DNA from: an uncultured Dorea sp.
GTDB lineage: Bacteria > Bacillota > Clostridia > Lachnospirales > Lachnospiraceae
Direction of reading: 5' to 3'
NCBI GenBank assembly: GCA_947063855.1
Contig: CAMSTW010000012.1
Coordinates: forward strand, 1-55,046
Length of the DNA stretch: 55,046 bases
Below are positions 9,185 through 18,912 of this stretch, piece by piece (within the stretch, counting starts at the first letter, position 1; each line of letters opens with the position of its first letter). The notes beneath the pieces were generated by a model. It did not search any database. It worked only from the letters and a program-made list of their open reading frames with translations, and was not told the DNA's origin. Position numbers and translations under genes: made by a program.

Positions 9185-9284
9185 TGAGACATGGCAGCAA
9201 TGGTGAAAGGACAGGTATTTTTTCTGCTGATGGAAGCAGCGGCAATTGAGATGTATGAAAAATAGATATGGAGGAATTTTACAG

Positions 9285-9824
9285 ATGATAGACAGAGAAT
9301 TGATAGACAGAGGAAAGACCGAGGCAAAAAAATTGTTAGAAAAAGCAGGTATTGCCATTACGGAAGAAGAGGCAGGAAGAATCGAATTCTGTGATTATGG
9401 GTTAGGTGATTTTGATGTGATCGGAACAGAAATTCTCACCTATGTGAATACGGAGCGGGTTTGCGCGAAAGAGATGATGCTTAAGCCTTATCAGGTATGT
9501 CCCGAACATATTCATCCCAGATTAGGGGATTATCCTGGAAAAGAGGAGACCTTCCGGTGCCGTTATGGAGAGGTTTATCTGTATATTCCCGGAGAGCCTT
9601 GTGCGAATCCGAAGGCAAAGATACCGGGGGAATATCGGAAATATATGTCTGTCTGGCATGAGATTGTGTTAAGGCCGGGAGAACAGTACATACTAAAAGA
9701 AAAGACGCTCCACTGGTTTCAGGCAGGGCCGGAGGGCGCCGTAATCTCAGAGTTCTCTACGCCGAGTTATGATGAAAAAGATATTTTTACAGACCCTCAC
9801 ATTAAGAGGGAAGCGAATTATTAG
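9285..9824 (+). CDS. D-lyxose ketol-isomerase family cupin protein
   Basis: 179 residues from the ATG at 9285 (GGAGG about 11 bases ahead). The cupin metal motif PEHIHP (His75, His77), a Glu in GKEETF and a later His in EKTLHWF match the D-lyxose isomerase family (B. subtilis YdaE-like), manganese enzymes that interconvert D-lyxose and D-xylulose and also D-mannose and D-fructose. Lying between the importer and a beta-mannosidase, it most plausibly converts released D-mannose to fructose. Family call is strong; the mannose role is inferred from context. Confidence 0.85.
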   Translation: MIDRELIDRGKTEAKKLLEKAGIAITEEEAGRIEFCDYGLGDFDVIGTEILTYVNTERVCAKEMMLKPYQVCPEHIHPRLGDYPGKEETFRCRYGEVYLYIPGEPCANPKAKIPGEYRKYMSVWHEIVLRPGEQYILKEKTLHWFQAGPEGAVISEFSTPSYDEKDIFTDPHIKREANY

Positions 9825-9874
9825 TACAATCTTTCGGATTCGGTTTAGGACAGGTATAGAAAGGAGAACGATTT

Positions 9875-12343
9875 ATGGAAAAAATATCTTTAAATGGTAT
9901 GTGGAAAATGGCGCAGGCAGGAACCGATGAGTGGATGGAGGCGTCTGTTCCGGGGTCTGTGATGTGCGAATTGCTAAAGCATGGGAAATTGGAAGATCCG
10001 TTTTACAGAGATAATGAGATTATAGCCAGAGAGGCTATGGAAAAGGATTATGTATATGTAAAAGCGTTTATGATCTCTGAGGAAATTCTCAATCAGGATA
10101 TCGTCTTGCTAAGATGTTTTGGACTTGATACGATTGCAGATATATACATGAATGATGTTAAGATTGCTTCTGTTGATGATATGCACAGAACGTATGAGTT
10201 TGATATAAAGGAGTATCTAAGAGAAGGGGAGAATGTCATCAGGATCTGCTTCTTCTCAGCCCTGGAATATATCCGCAGGAAGGCTAAGGAGAACCCCTTG
10301 CCGGTAAACATCGTAAGGGCAGTTGAAGGATTTGCATATCTTAGAAAAGCCAGCAACATGTTTGGCTGGGATTCCGAACCACAGATTCCGGATATGGGAA
10401 TCTGGAGGGATATAGAGATCGCAGCGTATTCCATCGCCCGGATGGATACGCTGTACGTCCGGCAGAAGCATATGGAAGGCCGGGCAGAGGTGAAGGCAGA
10501 AGTACCGGTAGAAGTCTGGGGAGAAGGACTGCTTAAGATAAGAGCCACGTTGATTTCACCGGAGGGGGAGAAGTTTTCTGAAAAAATAGAAGCAAGAGAC
10601 GGTACAAATACCATAGAGCTTGCGGTAGAGAATCCCCGGCTGTGGTGGCCGAATGGATATGGCGGTCAGCCGCTTTATGAACTGCAGGTGGTTCTGGAAG
10701 CAGATGGAAGAGAAATTGATTCACAATCTGTACGGATTGGCATACGTACGATGGAGGTACGGAAGGAGAAAGATGAGTTTGGGGAATCATTTGAAATACG
10801 TGTGAATGGAGTACCTGTTTACGGGAAAGGGGCCGACTATATCCCGCTGGATAAATTCCTGCCAAGGGAAACGCCAGAACGTCTGGAACAGTTGTTTCAA
10901 GATTGCAGAGAAGTACATTATACTTGTATGCGGGTATGGGGTGGAAGTATCTTCCCAAGTGATGAGTTCTTCTATCTGGCAGATCAATACGGTATCCTGA
11001 TCTGGCAGGATTTTCTGTTCTCATGCACATTGTATCCAATTGTGGGTGATTTTGAAGAAAACATCATTGCTGAAACGCGGGATAATATCAAACGTCTGCG
11101 TCATCATGCGTGTCTGGCGCTATGGTGTGGGAATAATGAGATCGAGTGGCTGTATGATGACTGGGATCATCCAAAGGCCATTGGGACAAGGAGAGACTAT
11201 ATACGTACTTTTGAGATTGTTCTTGCAGATGTGGCGAAAAAGTATGATCCGGACCGGCTATACTATCCGTCGTCTCCGTCTTCTGAAGGGTTCTATAAGG
11301 ATCCGAATGGTGCATATGCCGGTGATATTCATATGTGGGATGTATGGCACAATGCGATAAAACCATACGAAGCGTATAAAGATTATCCTTCACGGTTTAC
11401 TTCAGAATTCGGTCTGCAGTCCTTCCCAAATTGGAAGACGATTAAGGAAGTGACCTTGCCGGAGGACAGAGAGGTATCCTCATATATTATGGATTTTCAT
11501 CAGCGGAACAGTAACGGCTATGGAAATGCACAGATTATGTATTATGTGCTTCAGGATCTTCCATATCCGAAAAACTGTGAGATGGCAGTCTATGCGTCAC
11601 AGGTAATGCAGGCAGAAGGAATCCGTTTTGGAAGTGAATTCTACCGCAGAATCAGAAACCGGTGCGCAGGATCTTTGTACTGGCAGGTGGGGGATTGCTG
11701 GCAGGCGCCTACCTGGTCTGGTATTGATTATTCTGGCAGGTGGAAAGCGCTTCATTATCGTGCCAGACATTTCTATGCACCGCTTCTGCTGTCCCTGGAT
11801 CATGAGGGCGGCCAGATTGATGTCTATGTGGTCAGTGACCGGATGGACCGGGTGGCCGGCAGGATATTGTGGACGTTGAGAGATGCATCCTCGAAGGTAT
11901 TGAAAACTGATACGGTAGATATTGAGATTGCACCGCTGTCTGCCAAGTGTTTCTTCTCATTGGATATAGCAGAGCTTCTGGGGGAAATGAATGAGCGGGA
12001 TGTTTATCTTGAGGCAGAACTGCTGGTAAACGGTGTATGCGTGAATGAGAATCACTATCTGTTTGTGAAACCAAAGCATTTTAGGTTCGAAGATCCGAAG
12101 CTTTGTACGGAAGTTTGTGAAAATGGAGACAGATTTGAAATTATTGTGACAGTAGATGCGTTTGCCATGTATATTTATATGGATTTGAAGACGGATGACT
12201 GCCGCTTTGATGATAATTTCTTTAACTTATCAAGAGGGAGCAGAAAGGTGATAGTGAAGAAGGACAGTTTGAGCAGGCCATTGTCGTTATCGGAATTCAA
12301 GAAACAGTTGTCAGTATGGACGGTTACGGATATCCGTGAATAG
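9875..12343 (+). CDS. Glycoside hydrolase family 2 beta-mannosidase
   Basis: 822 residues, the usual length for bacterial GH2 beta-mannosidases. No signal peptide, so cytoplasmic. The catalytic acid/base is seen in LWCGNNEIEW (Glu422) and the nucleophile in SRFTSEFGLQS (Glu511); both active-site neighbourhoods and the GRWKALHYRAR segment are typical of beta-mannosidases rather than beta-galactosidases or glucuronidases. The enzyme hydrolyses terminal beta-D-mannosyl residues. As the last gene of the ROK-controlled operon it would feed mannose to the isomerase upstream. Confidence 0.93.
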   Translation: MEKISLNGMWKMAQAGTDEWMEASVPGSVMCELLKHGKLEDPFYRDNEIIAREAMEKDYVYVKAFMISEEILNQDIVLLRCFGLDTIADIYMNDVKIASVDDMHRTYEFDIKEYLREGENVIRICFFSALEYIRRKAKENPLPVNIVRAVEGFAYLRKASNMFGWDSEPQIPDMGIWRDIEIAAYSIARMDTLYVRQKHMEGRAEVKAEVPVEVWGEGLLKIRATLISPEGEKFSEKIEARDGTNTIELAVENPRLWWPNGYGGQPLYELQVVLEADGREIDSQSVRIGIRTMEVRKEKDEFGESFEIRVNGVPVYGKGADYIPLDKFLPRETPERLEQLFQDCREVHYTCMRVWGGSIFPSDEFFYLADQYGILIWQDFLFSCTLYPIVGDFEENIIAETRDNIKRLRHHACLALWCGNNEIEWLYDDWDHPKAIGTRRDYIRTFEIVLADVAKKYDPDRLYYPSSPSSEGFYKDPNGAYAGDIHMWDVWHNAIKPYEAYKDYPSRFTSEFGLQSFPNWKTIKEVTLPEDREVSSYIMDFHQRNSNGYGNAQIMYYVLQDLPYPKNCEMAVYASQVMQAEGIRFGSEFYRRIRNRCAGSLYWQVGDCWQAPTWSGIDYSGRWKALHYRARHFYAPLLLSLDHEGGQIDVYVVSDRMDRVAGRILWTLRDASSKVLKTDTVDIEIAPLSAKCFFSLDIAELLGEMNERDVYLEAELLVNGVCVNENHYLFVKPKHFRFEDPKLCTEVCENGDRFEIIVTVDAFAMYIYMDLKTDDCRFDDNFFNLSRGSRKVIVKKDSLSRPLSLSEFKKQLSVWTVTDIRE

Positions 12344-12386
12344 TGAATGGTTTTTCTGGTGAAAACGGACGATATATGGTAAACCC

Positions 12387-12430
12387 AACTTCCGTCCCTT
12401 AAACGACATCCCAACCGTGCAGGTAGAAAA
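12387..12430 (-). repeat. Partial copy of the dispersed palindromic repeat (end fragment)
   Basis: AACTTCCGTCCCTT followed by CAACCGTGCAGGTAGAAAA matches, in reverse complement, the left end of the 254-bp element at 30564-30817 (AAGGGACGGAAGTT and the CCACCTGTATGGTTG end). It fills much of the gap between the mannosidase and the next kinase gene. Confidence 0.6.
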
Positions 12431-12493
12431 TATTCGAATTATATGATAAAATAATAACGGATTGGATTTTTACAGAGATAAGGAGAACGTAAA

Positions 12494-13909
12494 ATGTGGA
12501 TACTGGCGTTAGAAGCAAGCACAACCTCAGCCAAGGCGATGTGCTGCAATGTCCGGACAGGCGAATGTACAGAGAGAGTCAGAAGCTATGGCAGAATGCC
12601 TGCAGACGGAACATGCCATGATGCGAAGGCTGTCTATGAGAGCATGATCCGTGCAGGCAGAGAGTTGGCAGAGGGGCGGGAGATTGCCATGGTATCTCTA
12701 AGCGGGACATGGCACAGTGTTCTGCTCTGCGACCGTAATATGGAGCCGGTGACACCGGTGTATCCATGGTCGTATACCGGCGCGTCGGCTCTTAGCAGCA
12801 GGCTGCGGGAGGATGAGGGTTTCGTACATGCGTATTATCACAGGACCGGGTGTATGGTAAATGCCATGTATCCTTCATTCAAGCTCCTGCATCTGAGAGA
12901 CCTGGGATACCGGATAGAGGATTGTTATATCATGGGGCAGGGAACCTACCATAATTACCGGCTCACAGGCAGGAGAGTGACCTCCCGCTGTATGGCGTCA
13001 GGCACAGGGCTTTTGAATATCTGCACGGGAGAGTATGACAAGGAGAGCCTTGAGATGGCGGGAGTTAAAAGAGAGCAGCTATGCGCTCTGGCCTCCTGTC
13101 AGGAGACGTTTCCTCTCTCAGCTGAGGGAGCGGCTGCATTGGGGATCCGGCAGGGGATTCCAGTGGTGATTACGAATGCGGACGGCGGCTTGAACCAGCT
13201 TGGCGCCGGGGCGGTACGGGAGAAGTATATGACAGTCTCCGTCGGGACAAGCGGTGCGCTCCGCCTTAGTACGGGACACCCGGTACTGCCCAAGGGGCCG
13301 TCTACGTGGTGTTATCTGTCTCCGAAGGGATGGTTAAGCGGAGCGGCGACGGCCGGGGGATGCAATTGCATTGACTGGTTCATAGACAGGATGACCGGGG
13401 GGAATGCCGGATACGGACAGTTGGAGAGCGGGGAGGGCTGTATCACAGATACTCCGGTATTTATGCCGTTTCTGTTTGGCGAACGGTGTCCGGGATGGAA
13501 CGACGGGAGAATGGGAGGTTTTGCGTATGTGAAGGCAGAGCATGGTATCCGTGACCTGTACCGCGGTATTTTGCAGGGAGTATTGTTCCATCTCTACCAG
13601 TGCTATGAGCTTCTTACAGAGGCGGCAGGAGAGCCGGAACGGATCCGGTTATCGGGAGGTATCCTGAACTCGGAGATATGGACGCAGATGTGTGCGGACA
13701 TATTCGGCAGGGAGATGGAGATACAGGAGTCGAAGCAGGGATCCCTTGTGGGAGCGGTAGTACTGGCAAGAGAACTGCTGGGAGAGCTTAGGGATGCCAG
13801 GGATTATGAACCGGAGATCCGGGCAGTGGTCAGGCCGCGGGAAGAGCGCCGCAGACAGTATATGGAGCAGTATGAGAGATATATGCAGGTTTATCACAGA
13901 GAATGTTAG
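12494..13909 (+). CDS. Gluconokinase-like FGGY carbohydrate kinase
   Basis: 471 residues, AAGGAG before the ATG. FGGY fold with the nucleotide motif LALEASTTSAKAM, a SGTGLLNICTGEYD segment typical of gluconokinases of this family, VGTSGALRLS as phosphate motif and LSGGILNSEIWTQM near the C-terminus. The first motif has Glu-Ala-Ser where most FGGY kinases have Asp-x-Gly. The next gene is 6-phosphogluconate dehydrogenase, so phosphorylation of gluconate to 6-phosphogluconate is the natural role. Another sugar acid or alcohol cannot be excluded by sequence. Confidence 0.8.
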   Translation: MWILALEASTTSAKAMCCNVRTGECTERVRSYGRMPADGTCHDAKAVYESMIRAGRELAEGREIAMVSLSGTWHSVLLCDRNMEPVTPVYPWSYTGASALSSRLREDEGFVHAYYHRTGCMVNAMYPSFKLLHLRDLGYRIEDCYIMGQGTYHNYRLTGRRVTSRCMASGTGLLNICTGEYDKESLEMAGVKREQLCALASCQETFPLSAEGAAALGIRQGIPVVITNADGGLNQLGAGAVREKYMTVSVGTSGALRLSTGHPVLPKGPSTWCYLSPKGWLSGAATAGGCNCIDWFIDRMTGGNAGYGQLESGEGCITDTPVFMPFLFGERCPGWNDGRMGGFAYVKAEHGIRDLYRGILQGVLFHLYQCYELLTEAAGEPERIRLSGGILNSEIWTQMCADIFGREMEIQESKQGSLVGAVVLARELLGELRDARDYEPEIRAVVRPREERRRQYMEQYERYMQVYHREC

Positions 13910-13952
13910 CATGCTTAGTATAGCCCACATGAACGAGAAGGAGGAATAGTTT

Positions 13953-15347
13953 ATGAAGTATGAGATTGGCGTATACGGGTTGGGGGTCATGGGCGCAAGT
14001 ATTGCGCAGAATATCCTGAACCATGGATTTTCGGCGGCAGTCTACAGCAAGGCAGAAGAGGAGCGGCTTCATTTCCCGTCAGGAAAATATACAGAAGCAC
14101 ATCCCGGCGGATGTCTGGTCTGCGAGTCGGAAGAGGAACTGGTGCAGTCGCTTCAAAGCCCAAGGAAGATATTTCTGATGATCACGGCGGGCGCTCCGGT
14201 AGATTCTGTTGTGGAGACGCTTCTGCCAATGCTGGAAGCCGGGGATGTAATCTTCGATGGGGGGAATTCCTATTACAAAGACACAGACAGGAGGTGTAGT
14301 CTGTGTGCCGGTAAGGGGATCCATTATGTGGGGACGGGTGTGTCAGGCGGACAGCTTGGGGCGCTGTATGGACCCAGCATCATGCCCGGAGGAAGTTATG
14401 AGGGGTATCTGGCGGGAGAGAAGATCCTGACCAAGATTGCAGCGCATGTGGAAGAGAAGCCATGCTGTGCATATATCGGCCGGGGAGGCAGCGGACATTA
14501 TGTGAAGATGGTGCATAACGGAATTGAATATGCGATTCTCCAGCTGATAGGCGAGGCGTATATGATCCTGCGGCATGGACTTGGCATGGCTCATGAAGAA
14601 GTACGGAAGATTTTTCAGGAATGGCGGCAGACGAAGCTGGATTCTTATCTGATTGACATCAGTGTCCGGGTGATGGAGAAATACGAAGAAGACGGCGTAC
14701 CGCTGATTGACAGGATTCTGGATGTGGCGGAACAGAAGGGAACCGGCAAATGGACGGTTCTCGAGGCGGTTGAGAGAGGAGTCTATGCGCCTGGAATCTA
14801 CGAAGCTGTCATGGCGAGGAATTTCTCTGCGCGGGTAGAGGAACGCCGGGCGGGCGCAGGACTTCTTACGGTAACGGGAGACGATATGAAGCTTGATGAT
14901 GCACAGGCGGAATTAGGAGATGCGCTTCTTCTTGCAATTGCGCTTTCTTACAGCCAGGGGATGGAATTAATACGGAAAGCGTCGGAAGATAACGAATGGC
15001 ACATTGACCAGAAAGTGCTGGCGGATCTGTGGAGGGACGGGTGTATTATCCGCAGCCGCCTGTTGAAGGATATCAAGGCGGCGGCAGAAGAAGCAAAGGA
15101 AGGGCCGCTGGTGCTGTCCGGGGCGTACCGGGAATTTTGCAAATCCGAGGCGGCCCTCCGGAAGCTGGTTGTGCAGACAGAGAGCGCGGGATTCGCATGC
15201 ACGGGGTTCGCCGCCGCACTGCATTATTACGATTATTATCATATGCAGGATATGCCGGTGCGATTTGTACAGGCGCTCAGGGACTGCTTTGGGGCGCATA
15301 CCTATATGAGAACGGACCGGCCGGGACATTTCCATACAGAGTGGTAA
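13953..15347 (+). CDS. gnd: 6-phosphogluconate dehydrogenase, decarboxylating
   Basis: 464 residues, close to the usual length. N-terminal dinucleotide-binding motif YGLGVMGASIAQNILNHGF, the signature GVSGGQLGALYGPSIMPGG, the catalytic Lys185 and Asn189 in VKMVHNGIEY and the C-terminal substrate segment FGAHTYMRTDRPGHFHTEW are all present. It converts 6-phosphogluconate to ribulose 5-phosphate with CO2 release in the cytoplasm. It lies 43 bases behind the gluconokinase-like gene and GGAGG precedes the ATG, so the two probably form a gluconate-use operon. Confidence 0.96.
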   Translation: MKYEIGVYGLGVMGASIAQNILNHGFSAAVYSKAEEERLHFPSGKYTEAHPGGCLVCESEEELVQSLQSPRKIFLMITAGAPVDSVVETLLPMLEAGDVIFDGGNSYYKDTDRRCSLCAGKGIHYVGTGVSGGQLGALYGPSIMPGGSYEGYLAGEKILTKIAAHVEEKPCCAYIGRGGSGHYVKMVHNGIEYAILQLIGEAYMILRHGLGMAHEEVRKIFQEWRQTKLDSYLIDISVRVMEKYEEDGVPLIDRILDVAEQKGTGKWTVLEAVERGVYAPGIYEAVMARNFSARVEERRAGAGLLTVTGDDMKLDDAQAELGDALLLAIALSYSQGMELIRKASEDNEWHIDQKVLADLWRDGCIIRSRLLKDIKAAAEEAKEGPLVLSGAYREFCKSEAALRKLVVQTESAGFACTGFAAALHYYDYYHMQDMPVRFVQALRDCFGAHTYMRTDRPGHFHTEW

Positions 15348-15355
15348 ATCTTTTA

Positions 15356-15384
15356 TTGTTTTTTCATGGATAATGAGCTATAAT
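15356..15384 (+). promoter_or_regulatory. Promoter of the fructose-bisphosphate aldolase gene
   Basis: TTGTTT, 17-bp spacer, perfect TATAAT, about 75 bases ahead of the aldolase ATG. Confidence 0.7.
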
Positions 15385-15458
15385 AAAAAGCGGAAATTAA
15401 TATAAGCCAGAAGATGCCAGATCATCGAGAACGGCAAGACGAATTGGAGGAATTAAAC

Positions 15459-16325
15459 ATGTTAGTATCAGCAAAAGAGATGCTTGAAAAAGCAGTAGCA
15501 GGCCACTATGCAGTAGGACAGTTCAACATCAACAATCTTGAGTGGACGAAGGCCATCCTGACGGCAGCTGAGGAGACCAAGTCACCTGTAATCTTAGGAG
15601 TATCCGAGGGCGCGGGAAAGTACATGACCGGATTCAAGACAGTACAGGATATGGTAGCGGCGATGGTTGAAGAGATGGGAATCACTGTTCCTGTTGCTAC
15701 ACATCTTGACCATGGTTCCTATGACGGATGTAAGAAGTGTATCGAAGCTGGATTTACATCTATTATGTTTGATGGTTCCAAGTACCCGATCGAGGAGAAC
15801 GTAGCCAAGACGAAGGAACTGATTGAGATCTGCAAGGAGAAGGGAATGTCTCTGGAGGCAGAGGTTGGCGCGATCGGCGGAGAAGAAGACGGCGTTGTAG
15901 GACAGGGCGAGTGTGCGGATCCCAACGAGTGCAAGATGATCGCAGATCTTGGCGTGGACATGCTGGCGGCAGGTATTGGTAATATTCACGGCAAGTATCC
16001 GGAGAACTGGGCAGGCTTAAGCTTCGAGACACTGGACGCGATCCAGAAGCTGACAGGAGATATGCCGTTGGTTCTTCATGGCGGTACAGGTATTCCGGAT
16101 GATATGATTAAGAAGGCGATTGATCTGGGAGTTGCCAAGATCAACGTTAATACAGAGTGTCAGCTTGTATTTGCAGACGCGACACGCGAGTACATCGAGG
16201 CTGGTAAGGACCGCGAGGGCAAGGGTTACGATCCGCGTAAGTTACTGAAGCCAGGCTATGAAGCAATCATCGCAAAGGTTAAGGAGAAGATGGAATTATT
16301 CGGTTCAGTTGGAAAAGCAGAATAA
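15459..16325 (+). CDS. fba: Class II fructose-1,6-bisphosphate aldolase
   Basis: 288 residues from the ATG at 15459, preceded by TTGGAGG; the frame is open 45 bases further up but without a ribosome site. Zinc-binding and catalytic signatures of class II aldolases are visible: HLDHGSYDGCKKCIEAGFTS near residue 82, EVGAIGGEEDG, NIHGKYP near 174 and LVLHGGTGIP near 207, with the NVNTECQ segment after it. It cleaves fructose 1,6-bisphosphate to dihydroxyacetone phosphate and glyceraldehyde 3-phosphate. It has its own strong promoter and base composition of a highly expressed gene. A tagatose-bisphosphate preference is possible but less likely. Confidence 0.95.
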   Translation: MLVSAKEMLEKAVAGHYAVGQFNINNLEWTKAILTAAEETKSPVILGVSEGAGKYMTGFKTVQDMVAAMVEEMGITVPVATHLDHGSYDGCKKCIEAGFTSIMFDGSKYPIEENVAKTKELIEICKEKGMSLEAEVGAIGGEEDGVVGQGECADPNECKMIADLGVDMLAAGIGNIHGKYPENWAGLSFETLDAIQKLTGDMPLVLHGGTGIPDDMIKKAIDLGVAKINVNTECQLVFADATREYIEAGKDREGKGYDPRKLLKPGYEAIIAKVKEKMELFGSVGKAE

Positions 16326-16342
16326 GAAATTACAAATTTCGC

Positions 16343-16371
16343 TTGCCTTTTTCAACGGATTGAGGTATACT
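16343..16371 (+). promoter_or_regulatory. Candidate promoter of the glutamine synthetase gene
   Basis: TTGCCT, 17-bp spacer, TATACT. The predicted transcript would begin near 16378 and run straight into the attenuator-like hairpins. Confidence 0.6.
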
Positions 16372-16385
16372 AACAGGCGTAGATA

Positions 16386-16424
16386 GAACGAAGGCGTTCC
16401 GGCAGGGGTCGGGGTGCCTTTTTT
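16386..16424 (+). promoter_or_regulatory. Candidate transcription attenuator ahead of glnN
   Basis: A small hairpin GAACG-AAGG-CGTTC (16386-16399) overlaps the first arm of an intrinsic terminator: AAGGCGTTCC (16391-16400) pairs with GGGGTGCCTT (16411-16420), followed by six T. The two structures cannot form together. The arrangement resembles the nitrogen-linked antitermination leaders read by ANTAR proteins in Clostridia, but only one of the usual two small hairpins is clear. Alternatively it is simply the terminator of the aldolase gene. Confidence 0.55.
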
Positions 16425-16552
16425 CTTAATATTGCAGTTTTGAAGCCGCCAGACAAAGAAACTTCCGGAGCAGCCGTGATTTGTAAAGCTGCCGGCCAGT
16501 GGAGTTTACAGCGGAGCAAATTCAAAGAACAGGGAAGGAAAGGTAAGGAGAC

Positions 16553-18664
16553 ATGAGCGATTTATTAAATGTAGCGGAGATTTTTGGAGAAGACGTGTTC
16601 AATGACACCGTCATGCAGGAACGTCTGCCGAAGAAGGTATATAAGGATCTGAAGAAGACGATTGAGGAAGGCAAGGAGCTTGATCTGGTAACAGCCGATG
16701 TTATCGCTCATGAGATGAAGGAGTGGGCGATCGAGAAGGGGGCGACTCACTATACACACTGGTTCCAGCCGCTTACCGGAGTTACGGCAGAGAAGCATGA
16801 TTCATTCATCTCCGCGCCGCTTAGCAGCGGCAAGGTGCTGATGAGCTTCTCGGGTAAAGAACTGATCAAGGGAGAGCCGGATGCATCCTCATTTCCGTCA
16901 GGGGGGCTTAGGGCAACCTTCGAGGCGAGAGGATATACGGCCTGGGACTGTACCTCCCCGGCGTTCGTAAGACATGATGCGGCCGGCGCCACACTCTGTA
17001 TCCCGACAGCATTCTGTTCCTATACAGGCGAGGCGCTGGATCAGAAGACTCCGCTGCTTCGTTCCATGGAAGCTATTAATACACAGTCCTTGCGTCTGAT
17101 TCGGCTGTTCGGGAATAAGACTTCGAAGAAGGTAACCCCTTCTGTCGGTCCTGAGCAGGAATATTTTCTGGTAGACGCAGAGAAGTTTCAGCAGAGGAAG
17201 GACCTGATCTATACCGGGCGTACCTTATTCGGAGCCATGCCGCCAAAGGGGCAGGAGCTTGACGATCATTACTTCGGAACGATCCGGCAGAGGATCGCAG
17301 GGTTCATGAAGGATGTAAACCATGAGTTGTGGAAGGTAGGCGTGACCGCCAAGACACAGCATAACGAGGTGGCTCCCGCACAGCATGAGCTGGCCCCGAT
17401 CTACGACCAGGCCAATGTGGCGGTGGACCATAACCACCTGGTAATGCAGACCCTGAAGCGGGTAGCCTGCCAGCACGGCATGAAGTGCCTGCTCCATGAG
17501 AAGCCCTTTGCAGGGGTCAATGGATCCGGCAAGCATAACAACTGGTCCATCACGACGGATGATGGAAAGAACCTGTTGGATCCGGGCAGGACGCCGCATG
17601 AGAATATTCAGTTCCTGCTGGTACTTACCTGTATATTGAAGGCGGTAGACGAGCATGCGGATCTCTTACGGGAATCAGCCGCCGATCCGGGAAACGACCA
17701 CAGACTCGGGGCGAATGAGGCTCCGCCGGCGATTATTTCCGTATTCTTAGGCGAGCAGCTGGAGGATGTTCTGGAGCAGCTGATCAGCACAGGCGAGGCG
17801 ACCCACAGCCTGAAGGGCGGGAAGCTTGAGACGGGCGTTCGGACACTGCCGGATCTTGCGAAGGATGCGACCGACCGTAACCGGACGTCGCCATTTGCAT
17901 TCACAGGAAATAAATTCGAATTCCGTATGGTCGGCTCCCGTGATTCCATCGCCGGACCGAACGTTGTGCTCAATACCATCGTTGCGGAAGCATTCGCGGA
18001 GGCATGTGATTATATTGAACAGTCCGATGATTTCGAGAAGGCGGTGCACGACCTGATCAAGAAGTACGCCGTCGAGCATCAGAGGATTGTCTTCAATGGA
18101 AATGGATATTCCGACGAATGGGTAGAGGAGGCCGCACGCCGCGGGCTGCCGAATATCCGGTCCATGGTGGAGGCGATTCCGGCGCTTACAACGGAGAAAT
18201 CCATAGCGATGTTCGAGAAGTTCAAGGTGTTTACGAAGGCAGAGCTTGAGTCGCGTGCGGAGATCAAGTTCGAGAACTATGCGAAGGCGATCAATATCGA
18301 GGCGCGTACCATGATTGATATGGCGAGCAAGCAGTTTGTGCCTGCGGTGATCAAGTATACGAAGGAGCTGGCTGATACGGTGCTGGCTGTGAAGGCGGCG
18401 GGCGCGGATGCGTCTGTACAGGCGGAGCTTCTTACGGAGATCTCGGGGCTTCTGGCAGAGATGAAGAAGGCGCTTTTGGCGCTTATCAAGGTTACGGATG
18501 AAGCGGCAGTCATGGAAGAGGGAGAGGCGCAGGCATGTTTCTATCACTCGGAGGTGGTTCCTGCCATGGAGGCGTTGCGCGCACCGGTGGATAAGCTTGA
18601 GATGATCGTGGATAAGGAAGCATGGCCGATGCCGTCTTACGGGGATCTGATTTTTGAAGTATAG
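16553..18664 (+). CDS. glnN: Type III glutamine synthetase
   Basis: 703 residues, the length that separates type III (GSIII) from the shorter types I and II. Visible signatures are [11 protein letters not shown] (about residue 200), the glutamate/metal region [20 protein letters not shown] (about 271) and the ATP/glutamate segment [12 protein letters not shown] (about 320), plus the long helical C-terminal tail of type III enzymes. It makes glutamine from glutamate, ammonia and ATP. AAGGAG precedes the ATG. A 180-base leader with an attenuator-like structure suggests nitrogen control at the level of transcription termination. Confidence 0.97.
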   Translation: MSDLLNVAEIFGEDVFNDTVMQERLPKKVYKDLKKTIEEGKELDLVTADVIAHEMKEWAIEKGATHYTHWFQPLTGVTAEKHDSFISAPLSSGKVLMSFSGKELIKGEPDASSFPSGGLRATFEARGYTAWDCTSPAFVRHDAAGATLCIPTAFCSYTGEALDQKTPLLRSMEAINTQSLRLIRLFGNKTSKKVTPSVGPEQEYFLVDAEKFQQRKDLIYTGRTLFGAMPPKGQELDDHYFGTIRQRIAGFMKDVNHELWKVGVTAKTQHNEVAPAQHELAPIYDQANVAVDHNHLVMQTLKRVACQHGMKCLLHEKPFAGVNGSGKHNNWSITTDDGKNLLDPGRTPHENIQFLLVLTCILKAVDEHADLLRESAADPGNDHRLGANEAPPAIISVFLGEQLEDVLEQLISTGEATHSLKGGKLETGVRTLPDLAKDATDRNRTSPFAFTGNKFEFRMVGSRDSIAGPNVVLNTIVAEAFAEACDYIEQSDDFEKAVHDLIKKYAVEHQRIVFNGNGYSDEWVEEAARRGLPNIRSMVEAIPALTTEKSIAMFEKFKVFTKAELESRAEIKFENYAKAINIEARTMIDMASKQFVPAVIKYTKELADTVLAVKAAGADASVQAELLTEISGLLAEMKKALLALIKVTDEAAVMEEGEAQACFYHSEVVPAMEALRAPVDKLEMIVDKEAWPMPSYGDLIFEV

Positions 18665-18828
18665 ATAGTCTGTAAGGTCTAAGGAATTCCCGTTATATGG
18701 AACTCCTTAGGGCAAGCCCGCTGCATCGTCGGTTAGCAGACGCGCAGCTGACGCGAATATCGAGCACGATTACTTCAAGATTGTGTAAAGATTTAAGATA
18801 AATATAGGAAAATTTAAGAACCTTGGAC

Positions 18829-18857
18829 TTGGAATAAGCACTTGTATGTGATATTCT
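18829..18857 (+). promoter_or_regulatory. Candidate promoter of the DUF1700-like gene
   Basis: TTGGAA, 17-bp spacer, TATTCT, 55 bases before the ATG at 18913. Confidence 0.5.
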
Positions 18858-18912
18858 AAGTGCAAGGTTTGTTCCATTGTGTAAAGTATTTTTCAAATCT
18901 GGGAGGGTACAC

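Noticed and set aside
11741..11754. CcpA cre-like sequence TGGAAAGCGCTTCA
   Set aside because: It lies deep inside the beta-mannosidase gene and encodes the conserved GRWKALHY segment, so its match is explained by the protein.
18679..18710. Terminator after glnN
   Set aside because: CTAAGGAATTCC and GGAACTCCTTAG form a stem with one mismatch, but no T run follows; it may be a structured 3' end but not a standard intrinsic terminator.
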